DNA of 64,000 nt, taken from assembly GCA_028383305.1 (NCBI GenBank), contig JAOEVD010000008.1, forward strand, positions 1 through 64,000. Direction: 5' to 3'. The notes under the pieces are model-generated. The model was not told where the DNA came from. It did not search any database and saw nothing but the letters and a program-made list of their open reading frames with translations. Both the position numbers and the translations under genes were made by a program. Origin of the DNA: Candidatus Puniceispirillum sp. (GTDB taxonomy: Bacteria; Pseudomonadota; Alphaproteobacteria; Puniceispirillales; Puniceispirillaceae). Shown here in pieces: positions 41,543 to 52,531 of this stretch; the first letter of the stretch is position 1, and each line of letters begins with the position of its first letter.

Positions 41543-43957
41543 ATGACTGTTTCGTCTGTAACTGCGCTTCCTGTTCTTCCGCTTCGCGATATTGTGGTTT
41601 TTCCGCATATGATCGTGCCACTTTTTGTCGGGCGCGAAAAATCGATCAAGGCGCTCGAGGCTGTTATGGCTGAAGACAAGCAGATCATCCTTGCAACCCA
41701 AACTGAAGCTGGCATTGAAGATCCTAATGGTGATGGTCTTTACGCCACGGGTACTGTTGGCTCGATTTTGCAGCTATTGAAACTGCCTGATGGTGCGGTA
41801 AAGGTGCTTGTTGAAGGCGGCGAGCGTTTGCGTTTGCGCCTTGATACATTGACCGATGACAATGGCTATTTACTTGTCGAGGCCGAGCCTGCTGAACAAA
41901 CGGGTGATCGCGGCGCCGATACAGCTGCGCTGAGCCGCGCAACGGTTCAGCAGTTTGAACAATATATCAAGCTGAATAAAAAGATCGCGTCAGAAGTGTT
42001 AAGTGCGGTTGAGCAGGTCGATGAGGCAGATAAAATTGCCGATATGATTGCCTCGCATCTGGCCGTTAAAATCGTCGAAAAGCAGGATTTGCTCGAAACG
42101 CTTGATGTGCATGAGCGCCTTGAAAAGATTTTGGGCGCGATGGAGGGCGAAATTGGCGCGCTTCAGGTCGAAAAAAGAGTGCGTAACCGCGTAAAGCGGC
42201 AGATGGAAACGACCCAGCGCGAATATTATTTGAACGAGCAAATGAAGGCCATCCAGAAAGAGCTTGGTGGGGGTGAGGATGGCATGAATGAGCTTGATGA
42301 GATCGAAGCTCAGTTGAATGAAATGAAACTGTCAAAGGCGGTTCGCGAAAAAGCCACAGCCGAATTGAAAAAACTGCGCAATATGGGGCCGATGAGCGCC
42401 GAAGCAACGGTTGTTCGTAACTATCTTGAGTGGATTCTTGCGCTGCCGTGGAAAAAGGCCAGCCGCCTGAAAAAAGACATTGTGGCGGCGCGTGCGGTTC
42501 TTGATGCCGATCATTACGGGCTTGATAAAGTGAAAGACCGCATCGTCGAGTTTCTGGCTGTTCAGCAGCGAACCAAAGCCATGCGCGGCCCTATTCTTTG
42601 TCTTGTTGGCCCACCAGGTGTTGGTAAAACATCGCTTGGCAAGTCAATTGCCAAAGCAACTGGCCGTAAATATGTGCGAATGGCGCTTGGTGGCGTTCGT
42701 GATGAAGCCGAAATTCGTGGCCATCGCCGTACCTATATTGGGTCAATGCCCGGCAAAGTGCTGCAAGGTATGAAAAAAGCTGGAATGAACAATCCGCTTT
42801 TCCTTCTTGATGAAGTTGACAAGCTTGGTGCTGATTGGCGCGGTGACCCGACGTCGGCTCTTCTTGAAGTGCTTGATCCAGCGCAAAATAACGCGTTTCA
42901 GGACCATTACATGGAAGTCGATTTTGACCTGTCGAATGTAATGTTTGTCACAACGGCCAATACATTGAATATGCCGCAGCCTTTGATGGACCGGATGGAA
43001 ATTATCCGTCTGTCTGGCTACACGGAAGATGAAAAGCTGGAAATCGCCAAACGCCATCTGATGAAAAAGCAGCTTGATGATCATGGCTTGAAAGACGGTG
43101 AGTTAACCATCACCGATGACGCGGTTCGTTCGATTATCCGGCTTTATACGCGTGAGGCGGGGGTTCGTAATCTTGAGCGCGAGATTGCCAAAATTGCCCG
43201 CAAAACCGTAACGGCGATCGTATCTGGCAAAGAGACATCGGTTACGGTCTCACCTGATAATATCGAAGATTATCTGGGCGTTATCCGGTTCCGCTTTGGC
43301 GAAATGGAAGACCATGACCAGATCGGTGTCAGCACCGGGCTTGCATGGACTGAAGTTGGCGGTGAATTGCTGAATATCGAAGCGGTAAAAGTACCTGGCA
43401 AAGGTAAAGTTAGCGCGACTGGCAAGCTTGGCGATGTAATGAAAGAATCAATTCAGGCAGCTGAATTCTTTATTAAATCGCGCGCGCAAATCTATGGCAT
43501 TGATCTGTCCGATCTTGCCAAACATGATGTTCATGTCCACGTCCCTGAGGGCGCAACACCAAAAGACGGCCCATCGGCGGGTGTGGCAATGGCAACATCA
43601 ATCATTTCAGCCATTACCGGCATAGCCATTCGCCGTGATGTGGCAATGACTGGCGAGATTACGCTCCGTGGCCGTGTTTTGCCGATTGGTGGGTTAAAGG
43701 AAAAGCTGCTTGCAGCACAACGTGGCGGGTTAAAAACCGTTCTGATTCCAAAAGAAAACGAAAAAGACCTTGCTGATATCCCAGACAATGTCAAAGGCGC
43801 GCTTGAAATTGTGCCCGTGGCCATGGTTGATGAGGCGTTGTCGGCGGCATTGGTGCGTGAGCCGGTTCGTACTGCGCTTGAGCCAACAGGCGGTGATGGT
43901 GCCGCGGTTCCGGTTGTTGAAAAAACCGAAAATAACAGTGATATTGTCGCGCATTAA
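41543..43957 (+). CDS. lon: Lon protease
   Basis: ~804 aa; LPLRDIVVFPHMIVPLFVGREKS...GPPGVGKTSLGKSIAKATGRKYVRMALGGVRDEAEIRGHRRTYIGSMPG...PKDGPSAGVAMATSI. Confidence 0.98.
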   Translation: MTVSSVTALPVLPLRDIVVFPHMIVPLFVGREKSIKALEAVMAEDKQIILATQTEAGIEDPNGDGLYATGTVGSILQLLKLPDGAVKVLVEGGERLRLRLDTLTDDNGYLLVEAEPAEQTGDRGADTAALSRATVQQFEQYIKLNKKIASEVLSAVEQVDEADKIADMIASHLAVKIVEKQDLLETLDVHERLEKILGAMEGEIGALQVEKRVRNRVKRQMETTQREYYLNEQMKAIQKELGGGEDGMNELDEIEAQLNEMKLSKAVREKATAELKKLRNMGPMSAEATVVRNYLEWILALPWKKASRLKKDIVAARAVLDADHYGLDKVKDRIVEFLAVQQRTKAMRGPILCLVGPPGVGKTSLGKSIAKATGRKYVRMALGGVRDEAEIRGHRRTYIGSMPGKVLQGMKKAGMNNPLFLLDEVDKLGADWRGDPTSALLEVLDPAQNNAFQDHYMEVDFDLSNVMFVTTANTLNMPQPLMDRMEIIRLSGYTEDEKLEIAKRHLMKKQLDDHGLKDGELTITDDAVRSIIRLYTREAGVRNLEREIAKIARKTVTAIVSGKETSVTVSPDNIEDYLGVIRFRFGEMEDHDQIGVSTGLAWTEVGGELLNIEAVKVPGKGKVSATGKLGDVMKESIQAAEFFIKSRAQIYGIDLSDLAKHDVHVHVPEGATPKDGPSAGVAMATSIISAITGIAIRRDVAMTGEITLRGRVLPIGGLKEKLLAAQRGGLKTVLIPKENEKDLADIPDNVKGALEIVPVAMVDEALSAALVREPVRTALEPTGGDGAAVPVVEKTENNSDIVAH

Positions 43958-44096
43958 TCCTTTCGTAGTACTTTGAGATTTAAACCGTCATTTTATGGCG
44001 GGTTTCTTCAGAAAATCCTTTGCCAGTATTGGAAAAGGGGTGTAAATTTGTCGCAATATTTACTTTTTAACCGAAACCTACAAACAGGGGGTTCCT

Positions 44097-44372
44097 ATGA
44101 ATAAAAATGATCTCGTTTCTGCAGTTGCTGATGCTGCTGGTCTGACAAAGGCTGATGCTGGTCGTGCCGTTGATGGTGTTTTTGACAGCATTGCAGGTGC
44201 GTTGAAGGCAGGTGGCGATGTGCGTATTGTTGGTTTTGGTTCATTTTCTGTTGCAAGCCGCGCAGCAACGACTGGCCGCAATCCAAGAACTGGTGAAACT
44301 ATCCAGATCAAGGCATCAAAGCAGCCTAAGTTTAAAGCTGGTGCTCCTTTAAAAGATGCAGTGAATAGCTAA
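44097..44372 (+). CDS. hup: HU family DNA-binding protein
   Basis: 91 aa; MNKNDLVSAVADAAGLTKADAGRAVDGVFDSIAGALKAGGDVRIVGFGSFSVASRAATTGRNPRTGETIQIKASKQPKFKAG. Confidence 0.97.
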   Translation: MNKNDLVSAVADAAGLTKADAGRAVDGVFDSIAGALKAGGDVRIVGFGSFSVASRAATTGRNPRTGETIQIKASKQPKFKAGAPLKDAVNS

Positions 44373-44460
44373 TTTTAGTCTATCTTTTTTAACGCCGGCT
44401 CGATATAAGGGTCGGCGTTAACTATTGTCGCTTAAATGAACAATAATTCTGGAATGAATA

Positions 44461-44536
44461 GGGTGGTTAGCTCAGCTGGGAGAGCAACTCGTTTACACCG
44501 AGTAGGTCGGGGGTTCGAACCCCTCACCACCCACCA
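44461..44536 (+). tRNA. tRNA-Val(TAC), CCA encoded
   Basis: gggtggttagctcagctgggagagcaactcgtttacaccgagtaggtcgggggttcgaacccctcaccacccacca. Confidence 0.95.
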
Positions 44537-44743
44537 TTCCCGTATATTTACCCAAAATATTTATCTTGTGCAAAAGGCGGTGCTTGTTGCTGGGCGTTGT
44601 TGATACTGTCTGCTGTCCGCTGGTTTGACGCAATAGCAAAGTTGGATCAATTTTTTTGAATTCTTGCCTGATGAAACGCATTTTTAGGGTTGTTCGATGG
44701 AAAAACCATGGTACAAACGCAAAACAACAAGCCCTTGTTTTAA

Positions 44744-44820
<77 letters not shown>

Positions 44821-45125
44821 TTTCTTCTCAAAACATCATTCATCGCGGTGAACGGCAAAATCTGCCTTTCAGTTTCGTTTGTTTAGGCGTTAACGAGGCC
44901 ACCCTGATCTTTGCGGCCAAATCACGGGCTTTGTCCAAAGATGTATTTGCAGCTTACGAATCCCAACTGACGGTTACCTGAACTTTGTTTCTACTGCTGA
45001 TTGTGTCAGCCTCGATCAATCCATTGGCAATTTGGTCGATCCGCTGCAAACTGCCTATCGCTGGTTTTGGGCAAAACCGATTAGTGTAGAATAGGTTGCT
45101 GGGGAATAGGGACAAAGCAGGGAAC

Positions 45126-45998
45126 ATGGCAAAGCTGGTTTTACTTGGCACTAAGGGCGGCCCGTCACTTCGCGGCGAAGGTGCGTCTTTTTTGCCAACA
45201 TCGTCGCATTTGGCAATTGCCGGTCGGTCGATCATCATTGATTGCGGCCTTGGCGTTACCGCCAGCATGGTCAAAGCAGGCTATCCATTGACCGGCCTGA
45301 CCGATATTTTCATTACCCATTGCCATTCGGATCATATTCTTGAATTTGGCGCGTTGCTGCATACAGCATGGACGGCTGGTCTTGATCGGCCCGTGTCGGT
45401 GTTTGGCCCGCCTGAAATTGCCGCCATCTGGCGCCAATTTTGCGAGATGATGCGGTTTGATATCACCATCCGAATGGCCGATGAGGGGCGCGTACCATTT
45501 GCCGCAATGGCGCAGATCAATATCATTGATGAGAAATCGTCCGATCCAATTCGGCTTGTCGATGAAAATGGCCTGACCGTATCGGCGATGCGTAATGATC
45601 ACCCGCCGGTTGTTGATTCCTATGCTTTACGTTTTGATGCAGATGAAAAATCAATTACATTTTCCGGCGATACACGTTATTTGCCGTCTTTGGCCGGCTT
45701 TGCCAAGAATAGTGATGTTCTGGTGCATGAGGCGATGCTGGCAAAGGGGCTTGATCATGTGCTGGCAAAAACCAAAACTGGCGATGACCGGCTTAAAAAC
45801 CACCTTCTTGCAGCGCATAGCTTTGCTGAACAGGCAGGGCAGATTGCCGCTTCGGCCAATGTTGGGCATTTGGTGTTAAATCATCTGATTCCCCCTGAAC
45901 GCGATATTTGTAGTGATGCCGATTGGCAGGCAGAAACCGGCCGCAGCTTTGACGGACGCTGTTCGGTTGGGCATGACGGTATGGCCATTGAATTCTGA
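45126..45998 (+). CDS. MBL-fold metallohydrolase (RNase Z/AHL-lactonase superfamily)
   Basis: MAKLVLLGTKGGPSL...DIFITHCHSDHILEFGALLHTAW...ITFSGDTRYLPSLAGFAKNSDVLVHEA. Confidence 0.9.
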   Translation: MAKLVLLGTKGGPSLRGEGASFLPTSSHLAIAGRSIIIDCGLGVTASMVKAGYPLTGLTDIFITHCHSDHILEFGALLHTAWTAGLDRPVSVFGPPEIAAIWRQFCEMMRFDITIRMADEGRVPFAAMAQINIIDEKSSDPIRLVDENGLTVSAMRNDHPPVVDSYALRFDADEKSITFSGDTRYLPSLAGFAKNSDVLVHEAMLAKGLDHVLAKTKTGDDRLKNHLLAAHSFAEQAGQIAASANVGHLVLNHLIPPERDICSDADWQAETGRSFDGRCSVGHDGMAIEF

Positions 45999-46007
45999 CA
46001 TTCTTGA

Positions 46008-46667
46008 TCAGGTTTTTCGGGTGATCACAAAACTGACGTCACCCGAAACATATTTTGTTGATTGTGCGTGGGTTGGGCCAATCATGGCTTCGGCACGGCG
46101 GATAAAGGCTGCACGATCTGCATAGAAAATCTGGCTTTCGATCTTGGCCTTTGGCGCACATAAAAGATTAAGCACCAGCCCATAACGCGCCCGTGCCATA
46201 CAACGGTCAAGACAGGCAAAGATATAATCCATCCATAGGTCAGGATCATCACTATGGGTTAGGTTGAATGTGCCGGAAAACACACAAAAATCCACCAATT
46301 TTGGCGGCGTATTGCCGATTGTGAAAAGCGCATTTTCGGCAGGAAATGTCTGGTGGCAGGCGGCGATCATTGCCCGATTGATATCAACCCCATGATAGAT
46401 CGTTTGGGCATAGGCTGGCGTCTTGTTGATAAATGCCAGCATGGCACCATATCCACAGCCAATATCGGCAATTGTGACCAGCTTTTGTGGTGCAATTTGA
46501 TGCACAAGCGATAGCAAAGCGTCAAAACGCGCAATCTGGCTTGTTTGTGAACGCCAGAAAACGCCTTGGGCGGTGTTGCCGCGATTGGCAAGCCGGTTGC
46601 GATAGGTTCGGTTGAGCTGGCGTTCATGGTTGGCATAGATTAAACGGCGAAGCAAAACTGCCTCCAA
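46008..46667 (-). CDS. Class I SAM-dependent methyltransferase
   Basis: 219 aa; LVTIADIGCGYGAMLAFINKTPAYAQTIYHGVDINRAMIAAC. Confidence 0.82.
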   Translation of the reverse strand: MEAVLLRRLIYANHERQLNRTYRNRLANRGNTAQGVFWRSQTSQIARFDALLSLVHQIAPQKLVTIADIGCGYGAMLAFINKTPAYAQTIYHGVDINRAMIAACHQTFPAENALFTIGNTPPKLVDFCVFSGTFNLTHSDDPDLWMDYIFACLDRCMARARYGLVLNLLCAPKAKIESQIFYADRAAFIRRAEAMIGPTHAQSTKYVSGDVSFVITRKT

Positions 46668-46822
46668 AAAGCGCGGCGTGGATTGTGACGGTGCCCAAAA
46701 TCATTTGATCCAGCCCACCAATGATTTAGGTCATTGAGTCATTTAGAACAGGGACTGACTCAAGACAGTTAGTTATTGAATCTGCGCGTTTCGATCAGGC
46801 GTGGCAAGCGCTGTTGTGAGTT

Positions 46823-46882
46823 GGGCTGTTTCTGGGGCTATTTCTGGAACTATTGCTGGGGCTGTTTCTGGGGTTATGCCTG
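46823..46882. repeat. 5 x 12 bp imperfect tandem repeat (gggctgtttctg), intergenic
   Basis: gggctgtttctg gggctatttctg gaactattgctg gggctgtttctg gggttatgcctg. Confidence 0.85.
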
Positions 46883-46961
46883 TTTAGACATCATCAAAAC
46901 CGCGCTTGGCAGGGCTGTTATGGGGCAGTAAGCTTGGCTTCGATCAAACAGGAGGCGGATT

Positions 46962-47294
46962 GTGAAACTTTATGGGCTGAAAAATTGTGATAGTTGCAAA
47001 AAGGCGCTAAAAGTGTTGCAATCTGCTGGACAATCAGTTGAATTTATTGATCTTCGGGCAGTGCCAGTTGCGGCTGAGCAATTGCAAAAATGGCTTGATG
47101 AACATGGTGATGCGGTTCTGGTAAACCGTAAATCAACAACATGGCGCGGGCTGGATGATCAGACGCGCCAACAGCCAGCTCTGGCGTTGCTTCGGGCGAA
47201 CCCAACTTTGATCAAACGGCCGGTCATTGAAATTGGTGACAACAGTTTTGTTGGCTGGACAGCCGAAGTGCAAACGGCGCTTGGGCTTGCCTGA
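46962..47294 (+). CDS. ArsC/Spx/MgsR-family thioredoxin-fold protein (YffB-like)
   Basis: 110 aa; MKLYGLKNCDSCKKALKVLQ...NRKSTTWRGL...PTLIKRPVIEIG. Confidence 0.88.
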   Translation: MKLYGLKNCDSCKKALKVLQSAGQSVEFIDLRAVPVAAEQLQKWLDEHGDAVLVNRKSTTWRGLDDQTRQQPALALLRANPTLIKRPVIEIGDNSFVGWTAEVQTALGLA

Positions 47295-47404
47295 TCGGGG
47301 CACGCGTTTGTTTGGGTTGGTTTTGCCAAAACAAATGATTATAACTCTGCAAGTAAATGATGCGGTTGGCCGCATTTCCTTTGATGCATGAAGGTGTTTT
47401 GATC

Positions 47405-47758
47405 ATGGCAAAAAAACGGATGGTGATGGAGCTTGGCATGGGCAGCTCGCTTCGCCAGCAAGATTATACGCGGGCGGCATGCCGCGCGGTTGAAGACGCG
47501 CTCTGGCATAATTCTTTATCGATTGCTGATGCCTTTGGCCTTGATCGTTCGGCAATGATCATCGAAGTGGAAATTGGCGTCCAGCAGCCAGAAACGTTGG
47601 ATACAGACAAGGTTGCCGCAATCTTGCCTTATGGGCAGGGGTCGGTTCGCGCGGTTCATGGCGGTCTTGACGTGCCAAAGCCTGATGGCGGCGTTACCGT
47701 TATCGCCAATGCGGCGGTGGTGGTTTATCTCGATCTTGAGCCTGCAGGAGCCGCATGA
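47405..47758 (+). CDS. Lin0512 family protein (copy 1)
   Basis: MAKKRMVMELGMGSSLRQQDYTRAACRAVEDALWHNSLS...GSVRAVHGGLDVPKPDGGVTVIANAAVVVYLD. Confidence 0.78.
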   Translation: MAKKRMVMELGMGSSLRQQDYTRAACRAVEDALWHNSLSIADAFGLDRSAMIIEVEIGVQQPETLDTDKVAAILPYGQGSVRAVHGGLDVPKPDGGVTVIANAAVVVYLDLEPAGAA

Positions 47759-48114
47759 TGAAACGTATCATTCTTGAAATGGGTACCGGCAATGATCTTT
47801 ATGGTGAAAATTATACAAAGGCGGCGTGCCGGGCTGTCGATGACGCGCTTCACCATAGTTCTTTGATTCTGTTCCGGTCACTTGGGTTTGATCATGCCGA
47901 TATGGATGTGCGTGTGACGATTGCCGTGCAGGATCCAGAAAAGGTTGACCAAGCGATTGTTGCCGCCAAGCTTCCGCGTGGAAATGCGGTCGTCCAAGTC
48001 GTAAAAGGCGGGTTAGATGTTGTTGATAATGTTCACAATACCAAATCTGTAATCGCCACCGCTGCGGTCGAGGCCTATCTTGATATTAATCCCAAGGACT
48101 GGGTGTCGGCCTAG
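47758..48114 (+). CDS. Lin0512 family protein (copy 2)
   Basis: MKRIILEMGTGNDLYGENYTKAACRAVDDALHHSSLI...AVVQVVKGGLDVVDNVHNTKSVIATAAVEAYLDI; tandem paralog of the preceding gene. Confidence 0.78.
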   Translation: MKRIILEMGTGNDLYGENYTKAACRAVDDALHHSSLILFRSLGFDHADMDVRVTIAVQDPEKVDQAIVAAKLPRGNAVVQVVKGGLDVVDNVHNTKSVIATAAVEAYLDINPKDWVSA

Positions 48115-48142
48115 GTTTTGAGCCTGCCAATGAGGAGGCTAT

Positions 48143-49009
48143 ATGGCACCGTTTGACATGCTGCTTTATGCTGGCGTGGTGTTTGGCTGGTCAACAAGCT
48201 GGCTGCCGTTAAAATGGCAGCTTGGCGTTGTTGCGCCTGAAATCTCTTTGTTCTGGCGGTTTTTGATGGCAGCGCCGATGATGGCGCTTTTGGCGATTAT
48301 GTCTGGCCAGTCATTGCGGTTTAATTGGCGGGTTCATTGGCGGTTTGCCGCGCTTGGCCTGTTTATTTTCTCAGGTAATTTTACGCTATTCTATCACGCT
48401 GCCAACGGGGTGGCATCAGGGCTTTTGGCGGTGGTTTTTTCAACCGCTTCATTGGTGAATGTTCTTATGGGGGCAGCGCTTGGACGCCAGCGTCCGCCAA
48501 TACGGCACCTGCTTGCCGCCTTTGTCGGGATCAGCGGCGTTGCGCTGTTGTATTGGCCTGAATTACAGCTATCCGGAACGGCATTGCCAAGCCTGATATT
48601 TTGCCTTGTTGGCACATTGTTTTTTTGCAGTGGCAATATGGTTTCGGCCGCCAGCCAGCGTCGCGGCATTCCGGTTTTTGCGTCGACGGCTTGGGGCATG
48701 ACCTATGGGGTCTGCTATCTTGGGCTGGTGTCATTTGTCATGGGCTATGAATTTATGATCGAGCTAACGCCGCTTTATGTTGGCTCGCTAATGTGGTTAA
48801 CGATTATTTCGTCAGTTCTGACATTTAGTTGTTATTTGATGCTGATTGGCAAGATTGGTGCCAGCCGTGCAGGCTATGCGACTGTGGTATTTCCGGTTTT
48901 TGCCCTGCTGATTTCAACCAGATTTGAAAATTACCATTGGACCTTGCTTGGTGTTGCCGGATTAGGACTTGTCGTGGCTGGCAATATCATCATGATCCGC
49001 GCCCGTTAG
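48143..49009 (+). CDS. DMT (EamA) family transporter
   Basis: 288 aa, about 10 TM segments; LYAGVVFGWSTSWLPLKWQLGVVAPEISLFWRFLMAAPMM. Confidence 0.88.
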   Translation: MAPFDMLLYAGVVFGWSTSWLPLKWQLGVVAPEISLFWRFLMAAPMMALLAIMSGQSLRFNWRVHWRFAALGLFIFSGNFTLFYHAANGVASGLLAVVFSTASLVNVLMGAALGRQRPPIRHLLAAFVGISGVALLYWPELQLSGTALPSLIFCLVGTLFFCSGNMVSAASQRRGIPVFASTAWGMTYGVCYLGLVSFVMGYEFMIELTPLYVGSLMWLTIISSVLTFSCYLMLIGKIGASRAGYATVVFPVFALLISTRFENYHWTLLGVAGLGLVVAGNIIMIRAR

Positions 49010-49021
49010 ATGAGTGATTAT

Positions 49022-49468
49022 CTAGGCAAGCAACATCGCCGCTAGGCTGGTCACCGCGCCGATGGTCAAAATGGTGCGAAGCCGCATATACCAAGCGGGA
49101 ATAAGCCCGCGACTGCCGGCTTGGCGATCTACCGACCAGGTCAGGGCAAATAACGGCATCAAGGCAAGAAGCCGCAGATTAGCGTCAAAAATCAACAGGC
49201 TGGCAAACCCCATAAGTGCCGGCGTGATTGACCAGACATACCAATAGGGGCTGCGATCGTCCTGCATGGCCAATCCCCAGTGAACCGCGCCAAGAAAGCT
49301 GAGGACAATGGCACCATAGGTGGTGCCGCCGATAAATCCATAAAGCACCAGCGCGTCAACGCCGCTATGCGTGCCAAGCGCGGCAAGTCCAAAGGGAATA
49401 AGACCGCCCCAACCAAGCAGGGAAGGCATGTCCGGAATTTGGCTGTGCGGGGCTTGTTGGTTCATCAC
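49022..49468 (-). CDS. DUF3429 domain membrane protein
   Basis: 148 aa; LLGWGGLIPFGLAALG...LVLYGFIGGTTYGAIVLSFLGAVHWGLAM. Confidence 0.72.
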   Translation of the reverse strand: MMNQQAPHSQIPDMPSLLGWGGLIPFGLAALGTHSGVDALVLYGFIGGTTYGAIVLSFLGAVHWGLAMQDDRSPYWYVWSITPALMGFASLLIFDANLRLLALMPLFALTWSVDRQAGSRGLIPAWYMRLRTILTIGAVTSLAAMLLA

Positions 49469-49718
49469 TCGATCCTTGTTGACGATCAGATACAGTTTGG
49501 TCTTTTGGCGTGGCCTGCCAAAATGGTTAAAAGTAATCTAGGCAATCTTCAATGTGAGATGCAACCATCCATCACAAGACCTGTGTCCAGCCAAGGTTTG
49601 TAATTCCCATAATTTTTGGCTTTTATCCGATATTTTTCCGCTTTGTAGCTTGCAATTAGGGCGTCGCTGAATTATTCCATTTGGGGTATGTTTCCGACCT
49701 GCTATTCAGGAGCCCCCA

Positions 49719-50084
49719 TTGGATTTGTTTCTCAGTGAATATCTGCCAATTGCGGTCTTTTTTGCCATTGCGATTGGGCTGTCTCTTGCCTTTGTGCTGA
49801 CCGCTTTTGTGTTTGGCAATCAGCGGCCTGACAGTGAAAAAATGACCGCCTATGAATGTGGATTTGACGCGTTTGATGATTCGCGCCGTCAATTTGACGT
49901 TCGGTTTTATCTTGTTGCTATTTTGTTCATTATTTTCGACCTTGAGGTGGCGTTTCTGTTCCCTTGGGCGGTTGCGCTTGGTGGCATTGGGTTGTTCGGT
50001 TTCTGGTCAATGATGCTTTTTCTTGCCGTTTTGACCATCGGCTTTATCTATGAATGGAAAAAGGGAGCGCTGGAATGGGAGTGA
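49719..50084 (+). CDS. nuoA: NADH-quinone oxidoreductase subunit A (TTG start)
   Basis: 121 aa; [17 protein letters not shown]...[46 protein letters not shown]. Confidence 0.97.
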   Translation: MDLFLSEYLPIAVFFAIAIGLSLAFVLTAFVFGNQRPDSEKMTAYECGFDAFDDSRRQFDVRFYLVAILFIIFDLEVAFLFPWAVALGGIGLFGFWSMMLFLAVLTIGFIYEWKKGALEWE

Positions 50085-50623
50085 TGGATCCATCATTGGC
50101 ACCGCCAATACCACCGGGCGCCGATCAGGACGCTATTTTGCGGGCTGTTGGTGACGAAATCACCAATCGCGGTTTTGTCATCGCCAAGGCTGATAAATTG
50201 TTCAATTGGGCGCGATCAGGCTCACTATGGCCAATGACCTTTGGTTTGGCTTGCTGCGCTGTTGAAATGATGCATTCAGCGGCTAGCCGGTATGACATGG
50301 ATCGCTATGGTATGCTGTTTCGGCCGAGCCCGCGCCAGTCAGATGTGATGATTGTTGCTGGTACCCTAACCAACAAGATGGCACCTGCTTTACGCCGTGT
50401 TTATGACCAGATGCCAGAGCCGCGTTGGGTTCTGTCGATGGGGTCATGCGCCAATGGCGGTGGTTATTATCATTATTCCTACGCTGTTGTTCGCGGTTGT
50501 GATCGGATTGTTCCTGTTGATGTCTATGTGCCGGGTTGTCCGCCAACGGCCGAAGCGTTGATTTATGGTCTTTTACAGTTGCAGAAGAAAATCCGTCGCA
50601 CCGCTACGATTGCCCGCAGCTAG
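50075..50623 (+). CDS. nuoB: NADH-quinone oxidoreductase subunit B
   Basis: [20 protein letters not shown]...[54 protein letters not shown]. Confidence 0.98.
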   Translation: MGVMDPSLAPPIPPGADQDAILRAVGDEITNRGFVIAKADKLFNWARSGSLWPMTFGLACCAVEMMHSAASRYDMDRYGMLFRPSPRQSDVMIVAGTLTNKMAPALRRVYDQMPEPRWVLSMGSCANGGGYYHYSYAVVRGCDRIVPVDVYVPGCPPTAEALIYGLLQLQKKIRRTATIARS

Positions 50624-50675
50624 ACCCAACAACCCTCCGTTTCCTTATGTTAGTTAGCCTTGAGAGGGCGCTGCA

Positions 50676-51335
50676 ATGAATGAAAATGACCTGATTAACG
50701 AAGCTGGCAGCACCAGCGAGTCGCCTTTGCAGCTAATGGCCGATCATTTGCGTGAAATCGGGCAGGGGATTGTGCTGTCATCGGGTATTGTCCATGGTGA
50801 AATTGAATTGCAGGTGAGTGCTGGCGCTGTGGCGCAACTTTTGTTGTTGGTACGCGATGACAGGCAGGCCGCCTTTACCCAGCTTATCGATTTGACAGCG
50901 GTTGACTATCCCGAGCGGAAAGACCGGTTTGATGTTGTTTATCAAATGCTGTCGATGAGCAGTAACATGCGGCTTCGAATTGTTGCGACGGTGAGTGAAG
51001 GCCAGACCGTTCCGTCAGTAACCGGCGTGTTCATGGCGGCAAATTGGGCTGAACGTGAAGTTTGGGACATGTTTGGCATTTTCTTTTCCGGCCACCCTGA
51101 TCTGCGTCGCCTGCTGACCGATTATGGTTTTGAGGGGCATCCGCTTCGCAAAGATTTCCCACTGACCGGCCATGTCGAGGTTCGTTATGATGACACGCAG
51201 CGCCGCGTCATTAATGAGCCGGTGCATCTGGTTCAAGAATTCCGCGATTTTGATTTCCTCAGCCCGTGGGAAGGGATGCATAACGAGCTTGGCGGCAATG
51301 CTGCCAAAGCTGATCCCGACAAAACGGCAAAATAG
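50676..51335 (+). CDS. nuoC: NADH-quinone oxidoreductase subunit C
   Basis: 219 aa; [49 protein letters not shown]. Confidence 0.98.
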   Translation: MNENDLINEAGSTSESPLQLMADHLREIGQGIVLSSGIVHGEIELQVSAGAVAQLLLLVRDDRQAAFTQLIDLTAVDYPERKDRFDVVYQMLSMSSNMRLRIVATVSEGQTVPSVTGVFMAANWAEREVWDMFGIFFSGHPDLRRLLTDYGFEGHPLRKDFPLTGHVEVRYDDTQRRVINEPVHLVQEFRDFDFLSPWEGMHNELGGNAAKADPDKTAK

Positions 51336-51352
51336 GGTGTAAAGAGACAAAC

Positions 51353-52531
51353 ATGGCAGAGATGCAGATCAAACCGATTACGATGAATTTTGGCCCGCAG
51401 CATCCGGCAGCGCATGGCGTCTTGCGGCTTGTGCTGGAAATGGATGGCGAAGTGATCGAGCGCGCCGACCCGCATATCGGCCTTTTGCATCGCGGTACTG
51501 AAAAGCTGATCGAACATAAAACTTATCTTCAGGCTTTGCCCTATTTTGATCGCCTAGATTATGTGTCACCAATGAATCAGGAACATGCCTGGGCGTTGGC
51601 GATTGAAAAGGCGCTTGGCATCGAGGTGCCACGGCGGGCTCAATATATCCGTGTTCTTTATTGTGAAATTGGCCGGATTTTGAACCATCTTTTGAATCTG
51701 ACCACTTTTGCCATCGATGTTGGCGCGATGACGCCGCTTTTGTGGGGTTTTGAAGAACGCGAACATTTGATGGGGTTTTACGAGCGCGCATGCGGGGCGC
51801 GGCTTCACGCTGCCTATTTCCGCCCGGGCGGTGTGCATCAAGATTTGCCTGATGATTTGCTTCGCGACATCAATAACTGGACCAAAACATTTCCGGCCTT
51901 CATTCAGGATATGGAAACCCTGCTTAGCGAAAACCGCATCTTTAAACAGCGTACGGTTGATATTGGCGTAATCAGTGAAGAAGACGCCTTGTCGCTTGGC
52001 ATGACCGGCCCTTGTCTTCGCGGATCGGGTGTTGCTTGGGATTTGCGTAAAAATCAGCCCTATGATGCCTATGATGAGATGGATTTCGACATTCCCATCG
52101 GCAAAACCGGTGATTGCTATGCGCGCTATTTGATTCGTGTCGAGGAAATGCGCCAGTCACTGCGTATCATCGAGCAGGCCATTGCCAATATGCCAAGCGG
52201 GCCGGTAATGGCACCCGATCATAAGGTGACGCCACCACAACGTGGTGAGATGAAACAATCGATGGAAGCCTTGATTCATCATTTCAAGCTTTACACCGAA
52301 GGGTTCCATGTTCCTGAGGGCGAAAGCTATACCGCTGTTGAAGCGCCAAAGGGCGAATTTGGCGTGTTTTTGGTGTCGGATGGTACAAATAAGCCTTATC
52401 GATGCAAAATCCGCGCGCCGGGGTTTTATTTCATGGCAGCGGTAGATCATTTGTCGCGCGGTCATATGCTGGCCGATTCAGTGGCGATTATTGGATCGCT
52501 TGATATTGTTTTTGGTGAGATTGACCGATGA
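51353..52531 (+). CDS. nuoD: NADH-quinone oxidoreductase subunit D
   Basis: 392 aa; [64 protein letters not shown]. Confidence 0.99.
   Translation: MAEMQIKPITMNFGPQHPAAHGVLRLVLEMDGEVIERADPHIGLLHRGTEKLIEHKTYLQALPYFDRLDYVSPMNQEHAWALAIEKALGIEVPRRAQYIRVLYCEIGRILNHLLNLTTFAIDVGAMTPLLWGFEEREHLMGFYERACGARLHAAYFRPGGVHQDLPDDLLRDINNWTKTFPAFIQDMETLLSENRIFKQRTVDIGVISEEDALSLGMTGPCLRGSGVAWDLRKNQPYDAYDEMDFDIPIGKTGDCYARYLIRVEEMRQSLRIIEQAIANMPSGPVMAPDHKVTPPQRGEMKQSMEALIHHFKLYTEGFHVPEGESYTAVEAPKGEFGVFLVSDGTNKPYRCKIRAPGFYFMAAVDHLSRGHMLADSVAIIGSLDIVFGEIDR

Noticed and set aside
44391-44419. aacgccg...cggcgtt hairpin after hup as terminator
   Set aside because: T-run precedes rather than follows the stem on the plus strand; not a convincing intrinsic terminator.
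44821-45095. Possible gene remnant downstream of tRNA-Asp
   Set aside because: No recognisable protein or repeat of the tRNA 3' end found; no support for an integrated element.
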